Source of the DNA: Chitinophaga solisilvae
GTDB taxonomy: Bacteria; Bacteroidota; Bacteroidia; Chitinophagales; Chitinophagaceae
Assembly (NCBI RefSeq): GCF_009928525.1
Contig: NZ_JAABOK010000001.1
Coordinates: 682,001 to 746,000 of the forward strand
Direction of reading: 5' to 3'
Length of the DNA: 64,000 nucleotides
Of this stretch, positions 1 to 7,664 are shown piece after piece (the first letter of the stretch is position 1; every line of letters starts with the position of its first letter). Position numbers and translations under genes: made by a program. Under the pieces are notes generated by a model. That model did no database searches and had not been told where the DNA came from. It worked only from the letters and a program-made list of their open reading frames with translations.

Positions 1-1072
1 CATATCCGCCGAGTGTGTTGAAGTCTACAGACAGTTTTCCTGGTTTGCCCGTTCTGGTGGTAACCAGCACCACGCCGCCGGCGCCACGTGCGCCATATAC
101 GGAGGCTGCCGCCGCATCTTTCAGGATGGAGACAGACTCGATATCATCCGGATTCAGCACGGCGAGGGAACCGGGAACGCCGTCAACAATCACGGGGGTG
201 TTAGAACCGGAGCCTGAGCTGACGCCGCGCACCTGGATATTAAATCCTTCGCGGCCCGGCTGACCGTTGCTGCGGGTCACTACCAGTCCGGTGGCGGTGC
301 CTTGCAACGCAGCCATCACATTGGATACGGGGCGGCTTTTGAGACGTGCGCCTTCCACCTGTGAGATAGCGCCGGTGATGTTGGCGCGTTTCTGCAGGCC
401 ATATCCCAGTACAACCAGTTCATTGAGTTTCTTCAGATCGGGTTGCAGGGTGACGGATAATGTTCTGCGGTCGCGTACATAAATATCTTTGGTTTCAAAT
501 CCTATCAGGGATACTGAGAGCATGACCGGACCGGCAACTTCCAGGCGGAAGGAACCGTTTTCACTGGTGGCGGTACCGTTTTGCGTCCCTTTTTCGCGGA
601 TAGAAACGCCGCTGAGCGGTACCATGCCGTCTGTTACCGTACCGTTGACAGCCCATTTGTTGCTATCGCTGACGCGTCTGCTGTTGCTGGGCTGGAGGTC
701 TGTATCTGCGGCATTTTGCGGGATGACGATGATTTGCCCGTCTTTGATTTCCACTTTATAGCGGCTGGGAGGGAACAGCTGGCGGAGTACATCGGTAAGC
801 GGAGCGTTGTGGACGTGAATATTAACGCCATGGCGGGTTTCGAGTTCTTCCGAAGAGATGGCGAAAGTATATTTTGTCTGTTGTTCAATGGCGCGCAGTA
901 CTGTTTTGAGACTGGCGTTGACGTATTCGACAGAGATTTTTTTCGGAGGGGCAACAGGTGTCTGAGCGGAGGCTGCATAGCCCGCCAGCACCAGGATAAC
1001 AGGAAAAATAAAAACAGGCAGGCACCTAAACCTGGTATCAGAGCGCCGCGCCTGTAGCAATAATTGCTGCAT
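1..1072 (-). CDS. SusC/RagA-type TonB-dependent receptor, N-terminal 357 residues (cut by window edge)
   Basis: Outer-membrane TonB-dependent receptor importing a glycan or other bulky ligand. Reading leftward from ATG 1072: a hydrophobic signal region ending in SAQ (residues about 18-37), an STN (secretin/TonB N-terminal) domain (about 40-115), a carboxypeptidase-regulatory-like beta domain (NGTVTDGMVPLSGVSI, about 140-215), then the plug with ELVVLGYG and the SusC hallmark SILKDAAAASVYGARG. The barrel lies outside the window. The STN domain is the feature that lets FecA-type receptors signal to a FecR anti-sigma, and fecR ends just 19 bp upstream, so receptor, anti-sigma and sigma form one signalling set. 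The substrate cannot be read from this fragment. Confidence 0.93.
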   Translation of the reverse strand, partial: MQQLLLQARRSDTRFRCLPVFIFPVILVLAGYAASAQTPVAPPKKISVEYVNASLKTVLRAIEQQTKYTFAISSEELETRHGVNIHVHNAPLTDVLRQLFPPSRYKVEIKDGQIIVIPQNAADTDLQPSNSRRVSDSNKWAVNGTVTDGMVPLSGVSIREKGTQNGTATSENGSFRLEVAGPVMLSVSLIGFETKDIYVRDRRTLSVTLQPDLKKLNELVVLGYGLQKRANITGAISQVEGARLKSRPVSNVMAALQGTATGLVVTRSNGQPGREGFNIQVRGVSSGSGSNTPVIVDGVPGSLAVLNPDDIESVSILKDAAAASVYGARGAGGVVLVTTRTGKPGKLSVDFNTLGGY

Positions 1073-1091
1073 AAGCAAGTGTCGGGCGCTG

Positions 1092-2060
1092 TTAGTAGAT
1101 GTCTACCAGGTTGTTTTTATGAGAGATGTTGATTTGAAGGGTTTTTCTCATGATGTCCAGGACCTCATCCAGGGGCATGTTCCGGAAAGTTGCCAGCAGT
1201 TTTTTATCTGCCAGTTGCCCGTTGGAGATGTTTACCTGTACATTGTAAAAGTCCGATAATGCAGCTGCTACTTCCGCCAGCGGGGAATCATCGAAAACAA
1301 GGCATCTCGTTTTCCAGGCGAGGATGTTATTGTTTTTGGAGTACACCTGTGTGTTAATGTCACTGCCACGATGTTTCAGGGAGGCTTCCACGCCAGGCGT
1401 CAGGATTACTTTTTTCTCGGTGCCTTTCCAGGCAGCGCTTACCTTACCGGATTGCACGAATACTTTTACGCCTGCGTCAGCGGCTTTCACGTTGAAGGAA
1501 GTGCCGAGCACCCGTACTTCCACATCCGGTGCATCTACGGTGAAGGGGAGGGCTTCATTACGGGTAACGTCGAAGAAGGCTTCTCCCTTTTCTATTTTAA
1601 TATGGCGGTTATCTTTTCCGAAGGAGCGGGCATATCTGATGCTGGTATGGGCATTGAGATATACGGTGGAGCCGTCGGGAAGATGAAGGCTGTCGAGGTT
1701 TTGTGCAGTGGTAACGGTTTTATAGCGTCCGGGCCCCAGCCAAGTGATAGTGCCGGCGATGAGGATAACGGCGGCAGCAGCCCACCAGTAGCGTCCCTGC
1801 ATTTTGACCACCCGGGTTGTTGCGGGAGGCGCGGCAGGAACCTTATCCAGCGCAGCATCGAGGTGCTGCCATTGTCCCTGGGTATCGAAAGCGGAAGCGG
1901 CAGGAAGCGGATCGCCGTGCCACATGTCTTTCATATCCAGGAAAATGTCCAGGTTACCGGGATCCTGTTGAATCCAGTCGTTGAGCAGCTTCTTATGCTG
2001 CACATTCTCCGGATCTTCCAGGTAACGGATCACAATATCTATGTCTGGTTTACTGTTCAT
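1092..2060 (-). CDS. FecR-family anti-sigma factor, 322 aa
   Basis: Inner-membrane anti-sigma factor that holds the neighbouring ECF sigma until the receptor signals. Residues 1-60 are the cytoplasmic sigma-binding region (VIRYLEDPENVQHKKLLNDW). One membrane segment lies at about 92-110. The periplasmic FecR domain covers about 120-220 (LPDGSTVYLNAHTSIRY, FFDVTRNEALPF, VLGTSFNVKA), and a DUF4974/STN-like C-terminal domain ends in VDIY. The length is normal for Bacteroidota FecR proteins. The gene sits 67 bp downstream of the sigma gene and 19 bp upstream of the SusC gene, all on the minus strand, which is the standard sigma-fecR-susC order. Confidence 0.95.
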   Translation of the reverse strand: MNSKPDIDIVIRYLEDPENVQHKKLLNDWIQQDPGNLDIFLDMKDMWHGDPLPAASAFDTQGQWQHLDAALDKVPAAPPATTRVVKMQGRYWWAAAAVILIAGTITWLGPGRYKTVTTAQNLDSLHLPDGSTVYLNAHTSIRYARSFGKDNRHIKIEKGEAFFDVTRNEALPFTVDAPDVEVRVLGTSFNVKAADAGVKVFVQSGKVSAAWKGTEKKVILTPGVEASLKHRGSDINTQVYSKNNNILAWKTRCLVFDDSPLAEVAAALSDFYNVQVNISNGQLADKKLLATFRNMPLDEVLDIMRKTLQINISHKNNLVDIY

Positions 2061-2127
2061 GGCTACTTATTAACTATACAACCGGAAAGATGTTTACCAC
2101 TAAGCAATGTTAAAATTTTTTTTGCGC

Positions 2128-2670
2128 CTATTCCTTATTAATAAGCACGACCCGTAATTTTTTCAGCGCAGTGGTAAGATGGGCATATACGGTATTGATA
2201 GAGATATTTAATTGTTCTGCTATTTCAGCGGGGGACAAGCCTTTGAGCCGGCTCATTTCAAAAACGCGGCGGCACTGTTCCGGAAGTTTTTCCAGTGCGG
2301 AACGGTATTGGGCTTCCAGTTCCTTATGTTCCAGCTGGGAAGGGGTATTGTCTGCATGACTGGCGGTTACCAGCTGTTCCTTTACATAGCCTTCCTTGCG
2401 TTGTTCTTTTTTGATGCGGTTCAGACAGGTGTTAACGGTAGCACGTGCGAGATAGTGATTAACAGGCGCTCTTTCATCCAGGTTTTCCGCACCTTTCCAC
2501 AGGTTGAGGAATACGTCCTGTACCATATCGTTTGCGTCGTCCTCATCTTTCACATAGCGGTAGGCTATATTATACATAGAGGGAGCGAACTGTTTAAAAA
2601 CAGCCTCAAACACTTCTTTACTTCTGTTTCTTATGCCCTTAACTATTTCTTCGTTACTCAAATGCAACAT
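2128..2670 (-). CDS. ECF RNA polymerase sigma-70 factor, 180 aa
   Basis: Extracytoplasmic-function sigma factor expected to transcribe the susC gene downstream. Region 2 is visible as YRYVKDEDDANDMVQDVF (about residues 36-55) and region 4 as LPEQCRRVFEMSRLKGLSPAEI followed by a helix-turn-helix (NISINTVYAHL). The length matches the Bacteroidota ECF group paired with FecR. The start MLHLSNEEIV fits family length. There is a weak TATCTTCG -7-like box at about 2700-2707 (minus strand) but no good -33 box. Confidence 0.94.
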   Translation of the reverse strand: MLHLSNEEIVKGIRNRSKEVFEAVFKQFAPSMYNIAYRYVKDEDDANDMVQDVFLNLWKGAENLDERAPVNHYLARATVNTCLNRIKKEQRKEGYVKEQLVTASHADNTPSQLEHKELEAQYRSALEKLPEQCRRVFEMSRLKGLSPAEIAEQLNISINTVYAHLTTALKKLRVVLINKE

Positions 2671-2996
2671 GCTGTAATCATTTGTTTCCGCAGGTGCGAA
2701 GATAGATTTTTAAAAATAAATGAATGACAGATTACCGGATATGAAGGACTGCGGTAAAGGGAAAGTAGCCATGAAATGCGTTGCTGTATTGCTTTTCCTT
2801 CAAAGTGCCCTCTTTGTAATTTAAACTGCCAGACAAATTTTTTCGTCTTTAACATTTCTTTCACTAATGGTAAGCGCTGTGCCGGATGTATTTCTGGTAT
2901 ACGGCCGTTACCGAATTGAGCATAACACAAAAATCATGCACAAGGAGGTGTAATTATTTAGTCATCATATTTTAACCATACAAAAAATTTGAAGTC
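2671..2996. other. Divergent intergenic region, 326 bp
   Basis: Lies between the divergent sigma gene (minus) and the DSL-repeat protein gene (plus), so it must hold promoters for both. The right end is AT-rich. An AAGGAGGTG purine run at about 2942 resembles a strong ribosome-binding site but no start codon follows at the right distance. I see no RNA gene or long hairpin. A 90-codon minus-strand reading frame overlaps the sigma start and has no family features. Confidence 0.5.
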
Positions 2997-3506
2997 ATGA
3001 AAAAAACAATCACAGGAATGCTCGCTTTAGCTGCAATAGTAGTAGGAACGTCTGCTTTTAAAAGTGTAGATGCATCAACGGTAAAATCTGCAGACAGTAT
3101 CGCTGTAGTGTCAGATTCATTGGCTGCCGGTGTGGACTCCCTGGTACGGGTTGATTCACTTGCTGCAACAGATTCTCTTTTCCGTAATGACTCCCTGATC
3201 AGCCTGGATTCATTGAAGGGTATGGATTCCGTTAAAGGTATGGACTCTCTCCGCACCGTGGAAGGCGGTTCTATCACCGGTAAGGTAACACCTGCAGACG
3301 GCGCAACGGAAGTAGAAGCAGATAATGGTACCGATAAACTGAAAGGTGCGGTAGCACAGGGCGCTTTCGCTATCCCTGCTGCAAAATCCGGCACATATAC
3401 AATTACCATCCTGGGTAAAGCGCCATATAAAAATGCGGTTATCAAGGACGTAAAGGTAGAAGAAGGTAAGGCAACTGACCTGGGCGAAATTAAGCTCGAA
3501 CAATAG
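2997..3506 (+). CDS. Exported DSL-repeat protein with a carboxypeptidase-regulatory-like domain, 169 aa
   Basis: Function unknown. A Sec signal peptide (MKKTITGMLALAAIVVGTSAF) is followed by a low-complexity stretch (about residues 30-90) in which the tripeptide DSL or DSV recurs about every six residues (VDSL, TDSL, NDSL, LDSL, MDSV, MDSL). The C-terminal 80 residues resemble a small transthyretin/carboxypeptidase-regulatory-like beta domain (SITGKVTPADGATEVEA to VKVEEGKATDLGEIKL). This points to a periplasmic or surface protein with a stalk-like repeat and a beta-sandwich. It is a single-gene unit closed by an intrinsic terminator. Confidence 0.85.
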   Translation: MKKTITGMLALAAIVVGTSAFKSVDASTVKSADSIAVVSDSLAAGVDSLVRVDSLAATDSLFRNDSLISLDSLKGMDSVKGMDSLRTVEGGSITGKVTPADGATEVEADNGTDKLKGAVAQGAFAIPAAKSGTYTITILGKAPYKNAVIKDVKVEEGKATDLGEIKLEQ

Positions 3507-3570
3507 TCTCGTATAGCATCCAACAATTCAATAGCATCCAAAAATGGAAACCCATTTTGGTTTGATCTCA

Positions 3571-3601
3571 GGGGAGCCTTCCGGCTTCCCTTTCTTTTTT
3601 A
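3571..3601 (+). terminator. Intrinsic terminator after the DSL-repeat gene
   Basis: GGGGAGCC, loop TTCC, GGCTTCCC (one G-T pair in the stem) is followed by TTTCTTTTTT. A smaller inverted repeat AAAATGG / CCATTTT lies just upstream at 3541-3558. Placed 65 bp after the stop codon. Confidence 0.85.
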
Positions 3602-3677
3602 TTCACTTTTATGTGTAGCAGGAGAGAGTAGATACTCATTTTTCTGATAAAAATTTACTTATAATGCAATAAAATAT

Positions 3678-3707
3678 TTTGATGTTACAAAAATATTCGT
3701 ATTTTAG
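3678..3707 (+). promoter_or_regulatory. Candidate promoter of the toxin-antitoxin-chaperone operon
   Basis: TTTG (3678-3681), an 18-bp spacer and TATTTTAG (3700-3707) match the Bacteroidota -33/-7 pattern TTTG...TAnnTTTG with one mismatch in the -7 box. Transcription would begin near 3713 and leave a leader of about 200 nt before the GTG at 3920. Confidence 0.5.
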
Positions 3708-3765
3708 CATTGAAATTTACATATAAGCTAATTTTGATTAACCCCATATCCATTGTTTGACCCAC

Positions 3766-3789
3766 GAGAGCCGGAAACGGCTCTCTTTC
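3766..3789 (+). promoter_or_regulatory. Leader hairpin followed by a short U-rich run (possible attenuator)
   Basis: GAGAGCCG, GAAA tetraloop, CGGCTCTC: a perfect 8-bp stem capped by a GNRA loop and followed by TTTCT. It lies in the predicted leader of the toxin gene. It may be a weak terminator or attenuator, or a stabilising hairpin. Confidence 0.5.
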
Positions 3790-3919
3790 TAAAAAGGTTT
3801 GCGTTAATCAGCGCACCTTTCAGATCAGCACACAGATGTGCAGGTTGTTAGCTTTCATGTGAACTGTCACTCAACAAACCCCATTTTTTAACCAACCCGC
3901 TGTTAAACACCGGTATCCT

Positions 3920-4393
3920 GTGAACTACGAGATAATTGAATTGGAGCAATTTTCAGGCAGACGGGCCCGTATTTATTCAATCTATATGCAGGGAGCTAAA
4001 ATTTGTCTATTGGAGCACTTTATCAGGCAGTACACAACTCATCACAGAAGAGAAGTAGGTGCTATTGCCGCACTTTTAAGGGAAATGGGAGGCCAGGTAG
4101 GCACACAGGAAAAATTCTTCCGGTACGCCGGAAATGGGATATATTTCCTGTGTGATTTTCCGGATCATACCCTGCGCCTGTATTGTATCAGACTGGGAGA
4201 AAATCTGCTGCTGCTGGGAGGAGGAGAGAAGGCGGTTACCACTGCCACCGGTACGGGAGATTCGCCCGAAATGATCAGGATGAAGCAGGTTTCGCAAGAT
4301 ATTTTCGGAAGAATGAGCGCAGGAAATGTATATTGGTCCTCCGATAAATCCCCATTAACGGGAGACTTAATTTTTGAAAAAGATGACACGTAG
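3920..4393 (+). CDS. RelE/Gp49-like toxin of a type II toxin-antitoxin-chaperone system, 157 aa
   Basis: Predicted mRNA-interferase-type toxin. The sequence has the RelE/HigB (Gp49-like) layout: an N-terminal strand (ARIYSIYMQG), a helical hairpin (LLEHFIRQY to REVGAIAALLREMGG), then FFRYAGNGIYFLCDF and the strand pair LRLYCIRLGENLLLLGGGEK. The last part matches what I know of a Bacteroidota toxin group with a C(I)RxGxxxxxLGGGG signature and a C-terminal GDLIF. It starts at GTG 3920. Its last codons overlap the antitoxin start, so the two are translationally coupled, in toxin-first (higBA-like) order. Family placement rests on recalled motifs, and toxicity is inferred. Confidence 0.72.
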   Translation: MNYEIIELEQFSGRRARIYSIYMQGAKICLLEHFIRQYTTHHRREVGAIAALLREMGGQVGTQEKFFRYAGNGIYFLCDFPDHTLRLYCIRLGENLLLLGGGEKAVTTATGTGDSPEMIRMKQVSQDIFGRMSAGNVYWSSDKSPLTGDLIFEKDDT

Positions 4394-4775
4394 TAACGTA
4401 CCACGGAAATACAGCAGTGAAATCATTGCTGATTTGCTGGCAGGCATCACGCCACTGGAGCACCTGCAGATCGGCGCCAAAATAATGCTGGCCGACAGGA
4501 TAGGTAACTTCATGAACGAAAAAGGATGGAACAATAAAGACCTGGCGGCAAGAATGGGTAAAAGCCCTTCTGAAATCTCCAGATGGCTCAGCGGGGGGCA
4601 CAATTTTACGATTGATACCCTGTCAGAAATAGCCATCGCACTGGAAGTTCCGATTGCGGTATTCTTCACGCCTCCATCCTCCAAGGTAATCCGGAATATT
4701 AAATTAACCGTAACTGTAAATGATGTTCCCGCTCAGCTGCCTTATCGTACTTCCGGCAGCCAGGAGCAGGCATAA
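4383..4775 (+). CDS. XRE-family antitoxin (HigA-like), 130 aa
   Basis: DNA-binding antitoxin and autorepressor. Residues about 15-100 form a HigA-type XRE domain: ITPLEHLQIGAKIMLADRI, then the helix-turn-helix WNNKDLAARMGKSPSEISRWLSGGHNFTIDTLSEI. A tail of about 35 residues with a predicted beta strand (NIKLTVTVNDVP) follows, where chaperone-addicted antitoxins carry their chaperone-addiction (ChAD) segment. ATG 4383 overlaps the toxin stop (4391-4393). A TTG at 4374 would add three residues. The chaperone gene begins 32 bp after this stop. Confidence 0.85.
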   Translation: MTRSNVPRKYSSEIIADLLAGITPLEHLQIGAKIMLADRIGNFMNEKGWNNKDLAARMGKSPSEISRWLSGGHNFTIDTLSEIAIALEVPIAVFFTPPSSKVIRNIKLTVTVNDVPAQLPYRTSGSQEQA

Positions 4776-4807
4776 CCGAAATTTAATTACTATCTGTTTA
4801 AATAACA

Positions 4808-5254
4808 ATGACCAGAAAAGCACAAGTAATATCCTCCGGGCCGGTAGGCCTGGTGCTGAAAGGAATGGAACTGCTGGATCATACCCTGCATCATCCGGGC
4901 GGCCACCCGGTGATGACCAGCTTCCGGTTTGGAATCAATATCACCAGCAAGGCAGATGAAGAAAGAAAACTGCTGACCGTCATCGTGAAAATCGATATCC
5001 ATAACGAGTCTATTCACCGGCTCCTGGGCTCCGTAGTGGTCAGCTGCGAATATACCCTGGACAATTTTGACGAAACAGTCCGTATTAATGCAGCCGGTCA
5101 GCCGGACCTGCCGGAGGCACTGGTAGAAACCCTGCACAGTACCTCTCTTTCCACTACAAGAGGAGTGATGTTTGCCCTGTTTAAAGGTACATTCCTTCAT
5201 AATGCCCTGCTGCCGATGATTGCAGCCGGTTCACTGACAGAAGATAACAAGTAA
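4808..5254 (+). CDS. SecB-like chaperone of the toxin-antitoxin-chaperone module, 148 aa
   Basis: Proposed chaperone that protects the antitoxin. The layout follows the SecB fold: consecutive strands (SFRFGINIT, LLTVIVKIDIHNE, LLGSVVVSCEYTLDNF), then the helical part ALVETLHSTSLSTTRGV followed by MFALFKGTFLHNALLP. That end parallels the SecB segment in which a helix (YARECITSMVSRGTFP) leads to LAPVNF. Length is close to SecB (about 155 aa). It lies third in the operon, the place of Rv1957 in the Mycobacterium tuberculosis HigB1-HigA1-SecB TAC module. Overall identity to SecB looks low, so the assignment rests on motif order and context. Confidence 0.6.
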   Translation: MTRKAQVISSGPVGLVLKGMELLDHTLHHPGGHPVMTSFRFGINITSKADEERKLLTVIVKIDIHNESIHRLLGSVVVSCEYTLDNFDETVRINAAGQPDLPEALVETLHSTSLSTTRGVMFALFKGTFLHNALLPMIAAGSLTEDNK

Positions 5255-5266
5255 TTATATACTTCC

Positions 5267-5596
5267 ATGCGCACCATCATTTTACTGTTTATTTCCAACA
5301 CCTTCATGACCTTCGCCTGGTACGGGCATCTCAAACATCAGGACACTGCCCTCTGGAAAGTAATTCTCATCAGCTGGGGAATTGCCTTTTTTGAGTACTG
5401 TTTCATGGTGCCCGCCAATCGTCTCGGTGCACAGGAAGGCTTCAGCGGATTTCAGCTGAAAACAATCCAGGAAGTAATTACCCTGACCGTATTCAGCGTA
5501 TTCGCGGTATTTTTTCTTAAAGAGCCGTTGCGCTGGAACTACCTCGTATCATTCTGCTTCCTGATAGGAGCGGTATATTTCATGTTCAAAAAATAA
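5267..5596 (+). CDS. DUF486/DMT-superfamily small membrane protein, 109 aa
   Basis: Four predicted membrane helices (residues 3-19, 27-46, 65-84, 88-106) with the DUF486 signature (FMTFAWYGHLKH, SWGIAFFEYCFMVPANRLG, GFSGFQLKTIQEVITL). Members are about 110 aa and belong to the drug/metabolite transporter superfamily; substrates are unknown. It begins 12 bp after the SecB-like gene and is probably co-transcribed with the TAC module, although this family usually occurs elsewhere, so a functional link is doubtful. Confidence 0.88.
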   Translation: MRTIILLFISNTFMTFAWYGHLKHQDTALWKVILISWGIAFFEYCFMVPANRLGAQEGFSGFQLKTIQEVITLTVFSVFAVFFLKEPLRWNYLVSFCFLIGAVYFMFKK

Positions 5597-5626
5597 ACAG
5601 GCCCTGACCCGAAATCCCGGCCGGAA

Positions 5627-5638
5627 GACAGTACTGTC
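5627..5638. promoter_or_regulatory. 12-bp perfect palindrome GACAGTACTGTC
   Basis: Found 31 bp after the DUF486 stop and about 165 bp before the next sigma gene. It could be an operator half-site pair or a short hairpin at the end of the operon; no U run follows. Confidence 0.3.
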
Positions 5639-5801
5639 CTCACCGCAACATCGCCATGGTACTAAAGTTTCCATGATGGGGGTATTCTGTTATCTCCGGC
5701 AATTATTTTTATTTATTTAGTGAAATGCAGGGGAATTCATTTGAAAATTCCGGTTATTACTAAGTATCTTTAGCCACCTTAATTCAACCAAAGTATACAT
5801 T

Positions 5802-6368
5802 TTGACGGAGGAAGCAAATATACAGTTGCTGGCAGAACGGGTGGCATCGCTGGGTGATGAACAGGCATACAAGGCGCTGTTCAGGATATTCTATAAGCCG
5901 CTCAGTCAGTTTGCCTATTCAATCGTAAAATCCTGGGAGTCCGCCGAAGAAATCGCATCAGACGTATTCATGAATGTCTGGAGAAACCGCGAACGGCTGC
6001 TGCAGGTGCAGAATCTGCGTGTATACCTCTACGTGTCCACCAAAAATATAGCCCTCAACTACCTCACCAAAGAAGCACGTACCCGTCATTTCAGCCTGGA
6101 TGAACTGGCAGTGGATTTCAGTGTCAGCTACGCTACGCCTGAACAGATCTATATTTCCGGGGAGATGGTAAAAAAAATACAGGCTGCTATCAACGACCTG
6201 CCTCCCAAAAGAAAGATGATCTTCAAACTGATCCGGGAAGACGGCTTAAAATACAAGGAAGTAGCCCAGATCCTCGATATCTCCGTTAATACCATCGACG
6301 TACACATGGCACAGGCCCTGAAAAAAATCAGCGAAGCCATTAATCTCTCCTTTTTCAGGTCTGAATAA
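5802..6368 (+). CDS. ECF RNA polymerase sigma-70 factor, 188 aa
   Basis: ECF sigma factor of the SusC/FecR signalling type. Region 2: FRIFYKPLSQFAYSIVKSWESAEEIASDVF; region 4: LPPKRKMIFKLIREDGLKYKEVAQILDISVNTIDVHMAQALKKI. The reading frame starts with TTG 5802, with no obvious ribosome-binding site; the next in-frame start would remove part of region 2, so TTG is kept. The fecR gene follows after a 200-bp gap filled by a long palindrome. The expected target is the susC gene at 7836. Confidence 0.92.
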   Translation: MTEEANIQLLAERVASLGDEQAYKALFRIFYKPLSQFAYSIVKSWESAEEIASDVFMNVWRNRERLLQVQNLRVYLYVSTKNIALNYLTKEARTRHFSLDELAVDFSVSYATPEQIYISGEMVKKIQAAINDLPPKRKMIFKLIREDGLKYKEVAQILDISVNTIDVHMAQALKKISEAINLSFFRSE

Positions 6369-6371
6369 TTT

Positions 6372-6493
6372 TTTTATTTGAGATTTTATTATTTGAGATT
6401 TTGTACCCAATCATGGTATAATGCCGGGCCTGTAAGTCCCAGGGTAGACTACGATTGGGTACAAAATCTCAAATAATAAAATCTCAAATAAAA
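6372..6493. repeat. Long inverted repeat, 41-nt perfect arms, between sigma and fecR genes
   Basis: Left arm 6372-6412 and right arm 6453-6493 are perfect reverse complements, separated by a 40-nt loop. Each arm contains the direct repeat ATTTGAGATTTTA plus ATTTGAGATTTT and ends in GTACCCAATC. It begins 3 bp after the sigma stop codon. Same architecture as the other palindromes here but with different arms (TCAAATAA units). In RNA it would form a hairpin of more than 40 bp between co-directional sigma and anti-sigma genes. Confidence 0.93.
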
Positions 6494-6570
6494 TTTTTTT
6501 TCAAAGGGAGTAGTAGATTCTTTAAATCTGCTTGTCCTTCTATATGTAATCATGCTTTTGTACTAAACAC

Positions 6571-7608
6571 ATGGAACAGGAAAGAATTTGGTTATTGCTG
6601 GGAAGAAAGGTATCGGGCGAAGCCACGATGGCGGAGCTGCGTGAATTGGAGGAGTTGTTGGTACAATATCCTGCGGAGAGGTACCAGTTCGCTGTACTCA
6701 GCAGCTGGCAGCCTGTTAGCCAGGAGGAGTGGAGGCAGAAAACTGATGTTGCGCTGGAGAAGCACCTGGCCAGAATGCAGGAGGAGTTCCCGCAGGATAT
6801 GCCGGCGCCGGTAAAAAAGAAGCGGCGCAGCGGAATGATTGCTGTAGTATCGCTGCTGGTAGTAATGACAGGAGGCATCAGCACCTGGTTGTTCTCCGGG
6901 AAAAATAAAACAGCAGCGCCGGTGGAAACAGCGGAAATACAGACCCGTAACGGCTCGCGCTCAAAAGCTATTTTGCCGGACGGCACGGAAGTATGGCTGA
7001 ACGGTGGCAGCCGCCTGACTTATAACCCTGCCATGAACACCAGCAGGCAGCGGGAAATTATGTTGTCGGGAGAGGCCTTTTTCAATGTAACGAAAAATGC
7101 AGACAGACCGTTTATCATTCATACCAGCAACATGCAGGTAAAAGTGCTGGGCACAACATTTAATATCAAAGCATACCCGACTGACCGTCAAACGGAAACC
7201 TCTCTTATAACCGGTGCAGTGGAGGTATGGTTCAATAAGAACGGCTCGCAGAAAGTGCAGCTGGAGCCCAATCAGAAAATTACAGTACTGAGTCCGGAGC
7301 ATAACGTGAATGCATCTCCGGAATACAGCATTACCCATATCAGAAGGAATGAGCAGGGTAATATTATCAATGAAACAGCCTGGTGCGACAACTTCCTGAT
7401 ATTCGATAACGAAGGATTCAGGGACGTGGCATTAAAGATGGAGCGCTGGTTTGGCGTCAAAATTCATCTGAAGGATAAAAAATTAATGACCTATAGGTTT
7501 ACCGGTACTTTTAAAAATGAATCATTGCCTGAAATATTGGAGGCGCTGAAGGTTACATCATCATTCCGTTGCCGCATTGCGGGTAACGAAGTATTCATCA
7601 ACCAATAA
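6571..7608 (+). CDS. FecR-family anti-sigma factor, 345 aa
   Basis: Membrane anti-sigma partner of the ECF factor at 5802. Cytoplasmic N-terminus (residues 1-85), one membrane helix (about 91-111, MIAVVSLLVVMTGGISTWLF), FecR domain (about 125-225: ILPDGTEVWLNGGSRLTYNP, GEAFFNVTKNADRPFIIH, VLGTTFNIKAYP) and a DUF4974 C-terminal domain (about 270-345) ending in EVFINQ. The gene is about 230 bp ahead of susC. No start is missing and no disruption is seen. Confidence 0.95.
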   Translation: MEQERIWLLLGRKVSGEATMAELRELEELLVQYPAERYQFAVLSSWQPVSQEEWRQKTDVALEKHLARMQEEFPQDMPAPVKKKRRSGMIAVVSLLVVMTGGISTWLFSGKNKTAAPVETAEIQTRNGSRSKAILPDGTEVWLNGGSRLTYNPAMNTSRQREIMLSGEAFFNVTKNADRPFIIHTSNMQVKVLGTTFNIKAYPTDRQTETSLITGAVEVWFNKNGSQKVQLEPNQKITVLSPEHNVNASPEYSITHIRRNEQGNIINETAWCDNFLIFDNEGFRDVALKMERWFGVKIHLKDKKLMTYRFTGTFKNESLPEILEALKVTSSFRCRIAGNEVFINQ

Positions 7609-7664
7609 GAACCAATAAGAAAATATGTTCGGAAAAAAAGTTTGGATACCAATGGCATAAAAAA

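Noticed and set aside
1371..2141. A 256-codon plus-strand frame over fecR
   Set aside because: Shadow of the fecR gene; no ribosome-binding site, domain or promoter.
2658..2930. A 90-codon minus-strand frame before the first sigma gene
   Set aside because: Overlaps the sigma start, has no start signal and no conserved motif.
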